From Paraglomus occultum (taxonomy: Eukaryota > Glomeromycota > Glomeromycetes > Paraglomerales > Paraglomeraceae): a DNA stretch of 11,575 bases. Positions 1-8,495 of the stretch are shown in pieces. Made by a program: the position numbers and the translations under genes. The DNA is taken from NCBI GenBank assembly GCA_910592205.1, contig CAJVPJ010001187.1, positions 1-11,575 on the forward strand, in the 5' to 3' direction. Position 1 is the stretch's first letter, and the number at the start of each line of letters is the position of its first letter. Under the pieces are notes generated by a model, which was not told the origin of the DNA, did no database searches, and saw only the letters and a list, made by a program, of their open reading frames with translations.

Positions 1-370
1 CTCTCAAAGTTTGATTGTACAATCGTTTGGATCGATGATCGGCAAAAATTACGTAGACTTTTGTCCAGTGAGTGTAGTTGATAAACTTTTAGTATTAGAT
101 ATTATGAACGGAGTACAACCATCAATGCCAGATTGTGCACCAGAGGCATACAAGAAACTTGCCAAGTTGTGTTGTGATGCTGATCCTGACAAGCATCCAT
201 ATCCAGTGGAAAATCTTGTTTCACTTATAAGAGATCTTATTGAAGGGGCAGACGCGGAGTAATAGATTCAGTACAATTACTATGGATATGGATGGAATAC
301 CATTTATTGTAACAAATCAAGGCGGAATAAGGAAGTAGTTAAGGTTGAAAAAAAAATTTTTTCTGATTAA
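1..370 (+). pseudogene. Protein kinase C-lobe fragment, degenerate and cut by the window edge
   Basis: This is the 3' end of a kinase gene whose 5' part lies outside the window. The open frame (codons from base 2, stop at 260-262) contains a subdomain IX-like SFG, a GVQPSMP segment, and PEAYKKLAKLCCDADPDKHP, closely matching PESYKKLAQQCCDADPDKRP in the kinase encoded at 8496-11234. Signs of decay: the invariant Asp expected before the SFG segment is not recognisable (SLIVQSFG where the other copy has SDIFAFG), and the conserved Arg of subdomain XI is His. After two adjacent stops (260-265) the same frame continues with WNTIY at 293-307, the tail motif of the other kinase, and closes at 368-370. 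So the original protein was probably longer and was cut by stop mutations. A naturally shorter C-terminus is possible but less likely. It is oriented opposite to the two intact kinase genes. Confidence 0.7.
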
Positions 371-454
371 AACACAATGAGTTATTTGCAATATCAAGAT
401 ATCTAAATATAGAGGAAAATCATTAATCTCTCTTGAAAAAGGGCTTGGAAATGA

Positions 455-976
455 CTGTTGTTAAGCTTTAATCTTGATTGTCAAAATTCAACTAGCTTGT
501 CTGTATCCCATCCATTTACAACATCAATCTCAGGAAGAGAAGCTTTTTTTCCAACAAAAGTGCTTGATGATTATGATGTAGACATGGTAAATGGGGGAAA
601 AAAATAAAATTATAGATTGCACTCACTCTTTATTCCTTGAATTTGTTAGGCGCCACTTTTATGCAATTGATTGTGATTTGCCACATAGTAGGTGGCTAGT
701 CATTATCATGCACAGACGTTTCGTTATGATACGCCAGGAGTTTACCCCAAATTTTGGTTTTTGATACATCCGCATTCTACCAAAATTTTCAGTCATACGA
801 GTGACACACGATATATTTACAAAGGATTATTAGTGCAATACTTTGTAGCACGAGACACTTCTAGTTATATTATAATAAGAAATCTGTTTAATAATATTTT
901 TTTCTTCATAAGTAATGAAATTGCTCGTAAATTGTTGAAAAATACCTATTGTACTAAAAAAATTCCACACATATAA
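455..976 (+). CDS. Possible exons of an unrecognised gene
   Basis: Weak candidate. An open frame at 455-604 encodes a plausible, non-repetitive peptide containing HPFTTSISGREAFFPTKV and DDYDVDM. A GTAAAT donor-like site follows at 587. Possible acceptors end at 649 (TTTGTTAG) and 691 (CATAGTAG). A second open frame at 692-976, in the same phase, contains QTFRYDTPGVYPKFWFLIHP. Joining 586 to 692 keeps the frame; joining 586 to 650 meets a stop after six codons. No start codon is evident for the first part, because the frame is closed by a stop at 452-454. The last third of the second frame is AT-rich and may be non-coding. I do not recognise the peptide. It could be a decayed gene, a transposon remnant or chance. 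Confidence 0.22.
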
Positions 977-1254
977 TAAAAATAGCCAAGGTGTTGTATT
1001 TATAAAGTATATAGTTAAACCTTTATTAAACAAATGACAGCATACCCATGTAACGAAATACAAGATCAGATTACGATATACGTAGATAAGTGGGCACAAA
1101 AAAGTCGTACATTCCAATTACATTAGGCCTATGAAGTCTTGCTTACGACATTTAATAGTTTGGCGAGTTGCAAGTTATTAACTATCGTTGGCTGCCGTGT
1201 ACGATCAAACTCTAATTAACGTATGATCATCATACAGACAGTGAAGTGTAGCAC
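977..1254. other. Spacer with no recognisable gene
   Basis: AT-rich sequence with stops in all frames at short intervals. I see no gene, RNA or repeat here. It separates the weak plus-strand frames from the minus-strand repeat relics. Confidence 0.4.
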
Positions 1255-1831
1255 TTCGTTCAATTTCCAATGTTTGGATTAACATCACTCGATGCGTTTC
1301 TATATTCTCCAGATAATCTTCTTAGAAGACGGTAAACTCGATGATATGCCGTGTTGCATTGCAAAATTAGTCCTATTCCCAACGATTGTTGCGGCCGTTT
1401 GGGAAAATCGGTTTTAAAGTTCCACTTATCAAAAAATACAAATCAGGTGAATTTGCCTAGAGCTCCGCAGTAGTTAAACTCGATAGATGCTCATTATATT
1501 GTTGCACGTCTTGTATATCATAATGCCAACTTGCTCAATCTCCAACAACTTGTTGAGGATCATTCAGCGAATTGCCATATCGTTGAAGAATAAAGTAGAC
1601 GTGTTCTCTAAATTACAATGGCCCTTGCATCATTCGTTTAATCTCCAACAATTTTGTCGGATCATTCGGCAGCTTAAAACCGCCTAATAAAGTAGCCGGC
1701 CGCTTGCTTATTGGCAGTTTCAGCAATCCCGTAGTTTTCGATCCACCATCTCAGCAGATTGTTCGAATTAAATAGATACCTCGCCTTCCGCTCAACGCAT
1801 GTGCGGCGTTACTTCACTCGCCAACGATAAG
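1255..1831 (-). pseudogene. Decayed TPR-repeat relics downstream of the kinase-TPR gene
   Basis: Beyond the stop of the kinase-TPR gene, the minus strand still carries recognisable but broken copies of its 102-bp repeat. About 1758-1815 resembles the segment encoding ALSGRGAVYLNL, with a small indel. About 1487-1690 matches the segments encoding SLNDLNKSLEIEP, LRYRGHVYLNLKQY and a second SLNDLNKSLE, but with stops and frameshifts. A further piece at about 1257-1320 (forward GTTCAATTTCCAATG and on) matches the start of a repeat unit. Between them lies sequence I cannot align. The intact gene's last unit breaks at SLELE, followed by RMQST and a stop, where roughly 36 unrelated bases separate it from the first relic. 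The array was therefore longer and has been truncated. An additional spliced 3' exon is not excluded, but the frameshifts argue against it. Confidence 0.72.
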
Positions 1832-4672
1832 CTATGTTGACTGCATACGCTCAAGTTCTAACGATTTGTTGAGATCATTCAGCGAATTATCGTCTTGTTT
1901 TAAATTTAAATAGACGTGTCCCCTATATCGCAATGCCTTTGCACTGTTTGGTTCAAGCTCCAATGATTTGTTGAGATCGTTCAGCGAATGCTCGAATTGT
2001 TTTAGATTTAAATAGACAGCTCCCCTTTCACTCAATGCATATGTGTCATTCGGTTCGAATCCCAACGATTTGTTAAAATCATTCAGGGCATTATCGTATT
2101 GTTTTAGATCAAGATAGACACGTCCCCTATACCGCAACGTTCTCGTATTATTCGGTTCAATCGCCAAAGACTTGTTGAGATCGCTTAGCGAATTTTCATA
2201 TTGTTTTAGATTTAAATAGACATGTCCTCTGAATCGCAACGGCCTTGCATCGTTCGGTTCAATCTCTAACGCCTTGTTGAGATCATTCAACGACTTGTTG
2301 TATCGTCCTAGATTCAAATAGACAGCTCCCCTTCCACTCAATGCGTATGCGTCATTTGGTTTGATCTCTAACGCTTTATTAAAATCGTTCAGGGAATTGA
2401 CGTATTGTTTTAGATTCGCATAAACAGCTCCTCTATGACTCAGCGCATATGTGTTATTTGGTTCGATCTTTAACGATTTTTTAAAATCGTTCAAAGCATT
2501 ATCATATTGTTGCAGATTCGAATAAACAGTTCCTCTACGACTCAATGCGTATGTGTCATTTGGTTCGATCTCTAATGATTTGTTAAACTCTTTCAAAGAA
2601 TCATCGTATTGTTTCAGATCCAAATAAATACGCCCTCTATATCTCAATGTTCTCGCATCATTCGGTTCAATTTCTAACGATTTGTTGAGGTCATTCAGCG
2701 AATTGTCATATTGTTTTAGATTTAAATAGACATGCCCCCTAAATCGCAATGTCCTTGCATTATTCGGTTCAAGCTCCAATGCTTTATTGAGATCGTTCAA
2801 CGAATCGTCAAACTGTTTCAGATTCAAATAGACTGCTCCCCTTCCACTCAAAGCGTATGTGTCAGTTGGATCGATATCTAACGATTTGTTAAAATCATTC
2901 AGAGAATCATCGTATTGCTGCAGATTTGAATAAACGGCGCCTCTTCGACTCAATGCATACGAGTCATTTGGTTCGACCCCTAACGATTTGTTAAGATCAT
3001 TCAGAGATTTGTCGTATTGTTTTAGATTTAAATAAACAGCTCCTCTTCTACTTAATGCATATGCGTTATCTGGTTCGATGTTTAGCGATTTGTTATAATC
3101 ATTCAGGGCGGCGTCGTATCGTTTTAGGTTTGAATAGACAGTCCCTCTTCGGCTAAACGTATATGCGTCATCCGGTTCGATCTCTAACGACTTTTTAAAG
3201 TCACTAATGGCGTTGTCATATTGTTCCAGATTTGAATAGACGACACCTCTTCTGCTGAACGTATATGCGTCATTCGGTTCAATCTCCAACGACCTCTTAA
3301 AATCGTTCAAAGAATTGTCATATTGTTGTAGATTGAGGTAGACGGTTCCTCTTCTACTCAACGCATATGAATCATTCGGTTCGATTTCCAACAACTGGTT
3401 AAAATCATTCAGGGAATTGTCGTATTGTCGCAGATTGAGATAGATGGTTCCTCTACGACTCAAGATATTTGCGTCGTTTGGCTTGACTTCCAACGATTTG
3501 TTAAAAGAATCCATGTCGCCACAATACTTCAATCTCTCATAAACGTTTGCGCAAAGAGGCCGCTTATTAGGGTCTTCATCCCAACATTCTGAATACAGAT
3601 TAATATAATCTTCAGGCGTTCCAAGAAATGGGGGATCACGACCGCCATCTAGCCTATATAAAATAATATCGACAACCGTAGTACGTCCTCCGCAGGGAAC
3701 TTTTCCACTAGATATCTCCCATAGTATTACTCCAAGACTAAATATGTCCGATCTTTTTCCGCGTTGATATGAATCGTTCTTCAAAGACATCGGATCTACG
3801 TACGCTGGTGTGCCGTCACCACGTGACTTGGACATCGCTTGTTTCAACACGCTGGACAACCCGAAATCGGTTATCTTTGCAACACCCGATTTAATGAGAA
3901 TGTTACTTGATGACTAGAGCAATAGTCGTATGACATTAGTTTAGTGTGAAAATGATGCAATCAATATGTATGTGCAATGCGATAATTACCAAATCTTTGT
4001 GAATAATGTCGAGTTTATGTAAATGTTTCAGTCCGTTGGTAATTTGCAAGCCCAACTTGTATTTACGTTCCCAAGTTAAATCTTCAAAGTGTTCGTTCAG
4101 ATATTTGCGTAAATTTCCACCGTCAGCCAGTTCAAAAATCATGTGATATTTGTCATATTTGTCTGTAAATAAGAATGGTTACTTTTGAAATTCAATCAAA
4201 GTAGATTAGATCAACCCGAGTGTACCTTACCTTTATATAGACCCAAAAAGCGAATAATGTTGGGATGATCGTTTGCTTCTTTGTGATGTCTTAGCTATTT
4301 GAATGATATTCATTTGAAAAAGTCTGTCAACGCACAAATATGAATTTGACGGGACAGGTGCATACACATCATAAAAGTATAAATAGTAACCTCTTTGACA
4401 AACTGGTGGTGCAAATCTTCTTCGCAATTTTTTTGATTATCCGGTAACAATGTCTTTACGGCAACTGTCATTCCAGAGAGAATGTTGCGACGTTTGCGTA
4501 AGATCGCTCTAGTAATGCTGCTTTTCCGCTTTACGGTTGCCTTGTACACTGCTCCAAACGCTCCAAGACCAATATGTGTGTTGTCTAAGCTTATATCATT
4601 TTCTGGACAGCAATAGATTGAACCTTCTTGAATGCTCGTCTCCAGCCATTCTTCGTACGAATTAATAGACAT
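1832..4672 (-). CDS. Protein kinase with C-terminal tandem TPR array (866 aa, 4 exons)
   Basis: Exons on the minus strand: 4672-4391, 4294-4231, 4162-3990, 3913-1832. The introns of 96, 68 and 76 nt are GT-AG, and the joins restore kinase motifs (FVKE/LRHHKEAN, GLYK/D/KYDKYH, HKDL/SSSN). The ATG at 4672 gives MSINSYEEWLE, a typical start for this family, with A at -3. Kinase domain, about residues 30-300: glycine loop GLGAFG 35-40, lysine K73, alphaC Glu E94, HKD with D172, N177, DFG 189-191, activation segment ending GTPAYVDP (207-214) in place of the canonical APE, SDIFSLG, and DEDPNKRP. All catalytic residues are present, so it is probably an active Ser/Thr- or dual-specificity kinase. From residue 326 to the end there are 16 tandem 34-residue TPR units, preceded by half a unit; these normally form a protein-binding superhelix. 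No signal peptide or membrane segment is visible. The TPR array probably recruits substrate or partner; that role is inferred. Confidence 0.85.
1835..2845 (-). repeat. Five-unit (510-bp) higher-order duplication within the TPR array
   Basis: Units 7-11 (2845-2336) and units 12-16 (2335-1835) line up at an exact 510-bp offset. For example, forward GATTCAAATAGAC at 2311 and at 2821 both begin a run continuing into GCTCCCCTTCCACTCA. The unit order GRGAVYLNL, FRGHVYLNL, YRGRxYLDL recurs at units 7-9 and 12-14. Units 15-16 then repeat the first two types again (ERGAVYLNL, YRGHVYLNL). This indicates block duplication on top of single-unit expansion. Confidence 0.8.
1835..3457 (-). repeat. Tandem 102-bp (34-residue) TPR repeat array, 16 units
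   Basis: Fifteen complete units and one shortened unit run without gaps. Unit n begins at 3457-102(n-1). The consensus is xRGxVYxNLKQYDNSLNDxNK followed by SLEIEPNDxYALS. Four flavours are distinguishable by their first residues: RRG(T/A)VY, GRGAVYLNL, FRGHVYLNL and YRGR(V/I)YLDL. The leading half unit (SFNKSLEVKPNDANILS) joins the array to the kinase C-lobe. Units have no spacers and stay in frame, so this is a coding repeat, not a CRISPR array or microsatellite. Confidence 0.93.
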
Positions 4673-5554
4673 CGTTAATATGAATGTAGGATAGAGATAT
4701 GGGAATCTAGTGTAACTAACTCGCCCGAACTCTTGGCAGATATCTGACATCCGACACACGTTACACAGCGGTATCCGTGCACGACGATTTGAATGATACT
4801 CGATAGCAATAATAAGAATGCTATTGCGCAGTGCTATTTTATATCTAATCCTCTTGCTACATGAACAAACGCACATTACAGTTTCGTGTATGTCTGCCTA
4901 GAGAATGTCTGGAAGTTTTGCATAGACCCGCTATTATTATATTGCAGTACAGATCAGGTGACATCTTCAATAAGCTCAACCAATCACTATTGGTGGATCG
5001 ACCATTAACTAAACATGACAAGACCGGATAATAGTCTTCTATTTATTTATTCATTTTAACTTACTTTTGTCTGTAAATGACCTAATTTCTCAAATTTTTT
5101 AATTGTCATTAAATCTTAGAAACTAGAGCTTGAGTTACGAGGGGTTTCGCCGCCCCCATTTAAATCAATAGTTGTGCTGTGTATTTGATATAGTATATAC
5201 GATTTTTATGTGTAACTTAGTGATACATGGATGTCAGTTAGAATTTTTTTGCAAAAATTATTTAGCTTTGGTGGCTTACATAGTATATACTAATACAGGT
5301 AGTTAGGTTTTTGAATGGGAAAATAAAAATTTTGACATTTGGTTTAAAAAATGTTAGAAATGAGTAGATATTCTGAAAAGGCGTTGTTTACATTTCTTGT
5401 GAAGAAAAACTGGGGGGGAATCGTTTTTGCGTTAACGGAATTGTTTCGATTTCAGGAGGGATTGCACATAGTTGAGGGCATGGATAGCGTCTTTGTTGAG
5501 TTGCACAAGTAGAGCATGCTGAAACGTTTGGTTTCCAGTAGAAATTAAATCAAT
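4673..5554. other. Intergenic region upstream of the kinase-TPR gene, no gene seen
   Basis: About 880 bases with no convincing coding frame. The part next to 4672 is presumably the promoter and 5' UTR of the minus-strand kinase-TPR gene; its frame stays open upstream to about 4876, but that sequence does not look like kinase protein. There is a GC-rich patch near 5138-5158 (GAGGGGTTTCGCCGCCCCC) in AT-rich surroundings, and TAGTATATAC occurs twice (about 5191 and 5281). I cannot assign either to a known element. Confidence 0.4.
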
Positions 5555-5884
5555 TTAGGAAAATGACAACTGGAGTGGATAAATAATATTTTCGTTATAT
5601 GGTAACCATTTTACTTTTTGGGGGTATAATAATCTTCCACAAAATACGCAGAGTGTTGATGCAAGATCGTATTGGAAAACTGGTGTAAATGTTATGTACA
5701 GTACAAATTCATATGAAGAGGAGGGTGTATAAGTAAGTGGTGATTCTATATATTCAGCGAAATTTGTGGCCATTTTATTTGGGAAGATATAGCGTAAATT
5801 ATGCGAATTTGTAGGTACATTAAGATTTTCGGTGGCATTTAGCGTAGTCTGTGAATCTGTGACCGGGGTTGGATGATAAAAGGT
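5555..5884 (-). CDS. Unrecognised open frame, possible terminal exon or relic
   Basis: The frame is open from just after two adjacent stops (5890-5885) to a TGA at 5557-5555, about 109 codons. The first ATG in it is at 5773, giving a 72-residue version starting MATNFAEYIESPLTY. The peptide is Pro/Tyr/Ser-rich and non-repetitive (SPLTYTPSSSYEFVLY; CVFCGRLLYPQKVKWLPYNE), which looks more like protein than chance. TGATAG before 5884 could serve as a splice acceptor, making this a last exon. The same frame upstream to about 6050 is open apart from one stop. I find no family motif. Alternatives: a decayed gene, a transposon part or a chance open frame. Confidence 0.28.
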   Translation of the reverse strand, partial: TFYHPTPVTDSQTTLNATENLNVPTNSHNLRYIFPNKMATNFAEYIESPLTYTPSSSYEFVLYITFTPVFQYDLASTLCVFCGRLLYPQKVKWLPYNENIIYPLQLSFS

Positions 5885-6147
5885 CTATCAGTGTGACATT
5901 TTATTTAAAAAGTGAACTACAATTGAGTGATAATAATGTCGTTTTCTGGGATATATGTATGTGAATATACTTATTGCGCCTTGTTTAGTGGAGTCTGGTC
6001 CATTTCGCTGATAATCATTTCACCGATAGTATGTTTTACCGACAAGAATTTTGAATAATGTTATTAGAAAGGAGTGGTGCGACTAACCGTATTGGGCTTA
6101 ATTAATTGATCGGGTACGGATGTTGTATTTGTTGAATAAATAAAGAA

Positions 6148-7562
6148 TTACCAAAAAACAAATATTTGGTACTCTTGGTGTTTGTAATCTAACGGAGGCG
6201 GAGTTAGAATTACGATGGAAAAAGATTTAATTTCTTTAGTAATTTCAGAGACACTTGTTTTTTTGGTTTTTAATAAATTAAATTTAGTAAACGCACCATT
6301 AGCGACCATTTGGGTTTTGACAATTCCAGGATTAGTTGCTTCAAAAAGAAATGCTGATATTTTTGCAAGCTATTCATTTTTTAAAGAAAGTTTCCAACAC
6401 AGAATTGAGATCTAAATATTGAAAGGCTTCTCCGTTATCATAACGCTGAGCCTTGTTTAAATCTAGTTGTACTCAACTTTTTCATAACTTTAACAATATG
6501 ATTTACGCAATCTACCATTGCTTTGCGATATAGTTTCTTATATCTTAACTAATCTGAAACTACCATCACGCTTGAATTTATCATGTAATAACCGCAGATT
6601 ACTAAATTCAAATGGTAGCATTATTTTATTCTGTGACATCCCGCATTGTCACAAGTAATCTTTAATTTTTTTCGCCTTTTATTCTATTTCTTAATTCCAT
6701 CGAATACCATGCTTAGCATACCATTAGGACCTTCGCTAATAATTTTGTCTTTATCGAGAACGTATTTAATTTGTTCGCCTACTGCTTCATCTTGAATATC
6801 AAATAAATGCACTTTATGCGGACTGAGATAATAAATTTTACTTACTTGTTGATTGGAATGAAGCACGTGAAACGTTTTGTGTCCAATCGTAACTGTAATA
6901 AGCAGTTACTATAATCAGCTCTACCTCTTATTATAAACTGCTCATCCACTAATTTTCTGTTAATTTTGTATTTTTTGTTGTATTAATTTCTCTCTAACTT
7001 ACTGTAGCTTAACCAGATGTTCTTTAAATTTTTTTAATAAATTTTTCGCTTCTTTTTTTTGCGAGCATTATATTGTAAGCCGTTCCGGTTGGCACGTGTC
7101 ACATAAGTCCGTTCGTGGACTCATAATTTAAATATAAGACACGCGTTAATTGATGCCATAACTTGCGAAATGCGTCATATTTTAATAATTTTAATGTGTT
7201 ATCGTTTTCAAGACCTGCAATAAAATCATGATAGACCGACTTGTAACTTGGCTGGCAAGATTGAGTAATGCGATTGACATTTTACCAGGACTTGGTAACC
7301 CATAATTTCAGCATAATTTTTAAGAAAATTCTTCACAGCGGTAGCAACGTTATATCAATGGTTATCTTGGTCTTCCATCGCGGTACTCTTTTACGTTACC
7401 ATGAACACCGGTATTATACCATTCGTCACTAAGTGATTTTTGACATTTTCGAAGTGAGGACGACCAATTCCTAACATACTGAGATATGTTTTCTGATAAA
7501 GGGCGCATTGCAATCTCAATAGTAAAAGATTCGCTTATTAGCACTCGAATTTGGCTTTTCAT
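6148..7562 (-). pseudogene. Transposase-like protein relic, multiply frameshifted
   Basis: Short coding pieces in changing frames follow one another in a consistent order along the minus strand. They are: TGVHGN (7562-7362); VKNFLKNYAEIMGYQ (about 7350-7250); FIAGLENDNTLKLLKYDAF and LWHQL (7231-7147); PRTDLCDTCQ (7118-7089); a Lys-rich helix ending FKEHLVKLQ (about 7073-7000); IYYLSPHKVHLFDIQDEAVG to GIKK (about 6890-6684); KITCDNAGC (about 6660); LPFEFSNLRLLHDKF (6639-6547); RKAMVDCVNHIVKVMKKL; VLETFFKK; ATNPGIVKTQM; and ILTPPPLDYKHQEYQIF, with a stop at 6148. From memory this order matches a protein family widespread in fungi and animals (xRTDLC(D/x)xC, then CDNxxGQN, then PPG-L near the end), often annotated as transposase-like; I think DUF7869-type, but that name needs checking. 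At least six frame changes and several stops make it non-functional. No terminal repeats were identified. Confidence 0.7.
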
Positions 7563-7614
7563 ATAAGAGGTCCCCGATATTTGTGATACTACCGATATCT
7601 AACCCCCCAGTAAA

Positions 7615-7731
7615 TTACGAGCAAAGAATCGATTCTAGTCTTAAATGTTCATCTTTACTTTCTAAAGAGACTCGAATCAAGTTGTCAATTGCTGGATTAC
7701 GCATGTCCTTGAGCTCTGGAACTAACGACAT
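7615..7731 (-). CDS. Small open frame, 38 aa, uncertain
   Basis: An ATG at 7731 opens a 38-codon frame ending in TAA at 7617-7615. The peptide (MSLVPELKDMRNPAIDNLIR, then VSLESKDEHLRLESILCS) is hydrophilic, balanced in charge and very protein-like. It lies about 50 bases upstream of the transposase-like relic on the same strand, so it could be that relic's missing N-terminal part or an exon of something else. I recognise no motif and cannot exclude chance. Confidence 0.2.
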   Translation of the reverse strand: MSLVPELKDMRNPAIDNLIRVSLESKDEHLRLESILCS

Positions 7732-8495
7732 GGATGGTTGAACTTACATCGAACATGCGTTACGCGTGTGACAAAAAAACTTTAGGGTAACCGATTACCT
7801 ACAATCTAAAAAAGAGCCGAATATCTTATCCCTATCCCTATCCCATCCTATCCTTACCTATTACATTCCCGGCTATGCTAATCAATCAAGTAGCCATAAG
7901 CATAGGGATAAATAATATACCATATAATGTTTAAGATCGAAAGATCCGTATCATAATCTTCGTTAACTTTTACCGTTCGGTTTTCTATATTGTGAGCTAC
8001 CTTTGCCATATTAATAAACTTGATAGAACAACTGCTGAACGTTACAAAAAAACCACGCATTATTACGTCTAGTAATAGCTGCATCTTTAAATAGAATTTC
8101 ATAAGTGTTATGCTTTGTAAAGCTAAGCTAAGGGTAACAAATGGGTTCACTTTGTACTGTTGAGAAGCACATAACCACGCGTGGGAATTTAGTCGTTTTG
8201 TTTCTAAATAACAGAGACGTGAGAATATTGCAGTCTTGCTGTATGGAATACACTTACTATTACTATGAATTTAGGATACCAGAATTCAACCCTGTTTATT
8301 CCTATAATATAACCGGCACATTACCCATATACAGCACATGTAGACGTTGATTTATACTCTATATGTTGATTGCGCTTAAATTACTACGTTTTAAGAATTC
8401 AAGAGTAGCTGCTTTTGTTAAGGAAAAAAAACGTGTGTTATTGTATGATAAAATCTGTCATATTTATAGTATTATACACAGTGTACAATATTCTG
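7732..8495. other. Spacer between transposon relic and zinc-ribbon kinase gene
   Basis: About 760 bases without a gene I can support. It contains a minus-strand open frame at 8150-7878 (inner ATG at 8009, ending NIIWYIIYPYAYGYLID) and a plus-strand frame at 8141-8350 with an A at -3. They overlap at their starts. Neither shows a recognisable motif, and both are of a length expected by chance. The right-hand end holds the presumed 3' UTR of the kinase gene ending at 8496. Confidence 0.35.
7826..7858. repeat. Short TATCCC-type tract
   Basis: The plus strand reads TATCTTATCCCTATCCCTATCCC and continues with degenerate CATCCTATCC. It is a short imperfect hexamer run. It resembles, but is not, the TTAGGG telomere repeat (complement CCCTAA). 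Confidence 0.45.

Noticed and set aside
1835-3457. Regularly spaced repeats as a possible CRISPR array
   Set aside because: There are no spacers: the whole 102-bp period is homologous and codes in one open frame for TPR helices.
1860-3460. Repeated plus-strand GGTTCGAxxCC words resembling tRNA/Pol III B boxes
   Set aside because: They recur every 102 bp as the complement of codons for E-P-N-D in the TPR units. No A box or cloverleaf accompanies them.
4310-4876. Longer N-terminus for the TPR kinase from the ATG at 4876
   Set aside because: The extra residues are Cys/Arg-rich and unlike the family, whereas the ATG at 4672 gives the usual short lead of about 30 residues before the glycine loop.
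5138-5158. GGGG...CCCC patch as a hairpin or transposon end
   Set aside because: The stem is only four base pairs and no matching copy or target duplication was found in the window.
6184-6213. Inverted repeat GTAATCTAAC / GTTAGAATTAC around a purine-rich loop, possible terminator or operator
   Set aside because: It falls inside the transposase-like relic, in the part encoding VILTPPPLDYK, so its symmetry is most easily a coding coincidence.
6300-6400. NPGIVKTQM resembling the NPG-V-T-M segment of short-chain dehydrogenases
   Set aside because: No YxxxK or glycine-rich cofactor motif is nearby, and the flanking pieces fit the transposase-like family order better.
6215-6415. Plus-strand 66-residue open frame starting at an ATG
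   Set aside because: The opposite strand carries the ordered motifs of the transposase-like relic. The plus-strand peptide is its antisense reading.
7826-7858. Interstitial telomere repeat
   Set aside because: The unit is TATCCC, not CCCTAA, and only about three imperfect copies are present.
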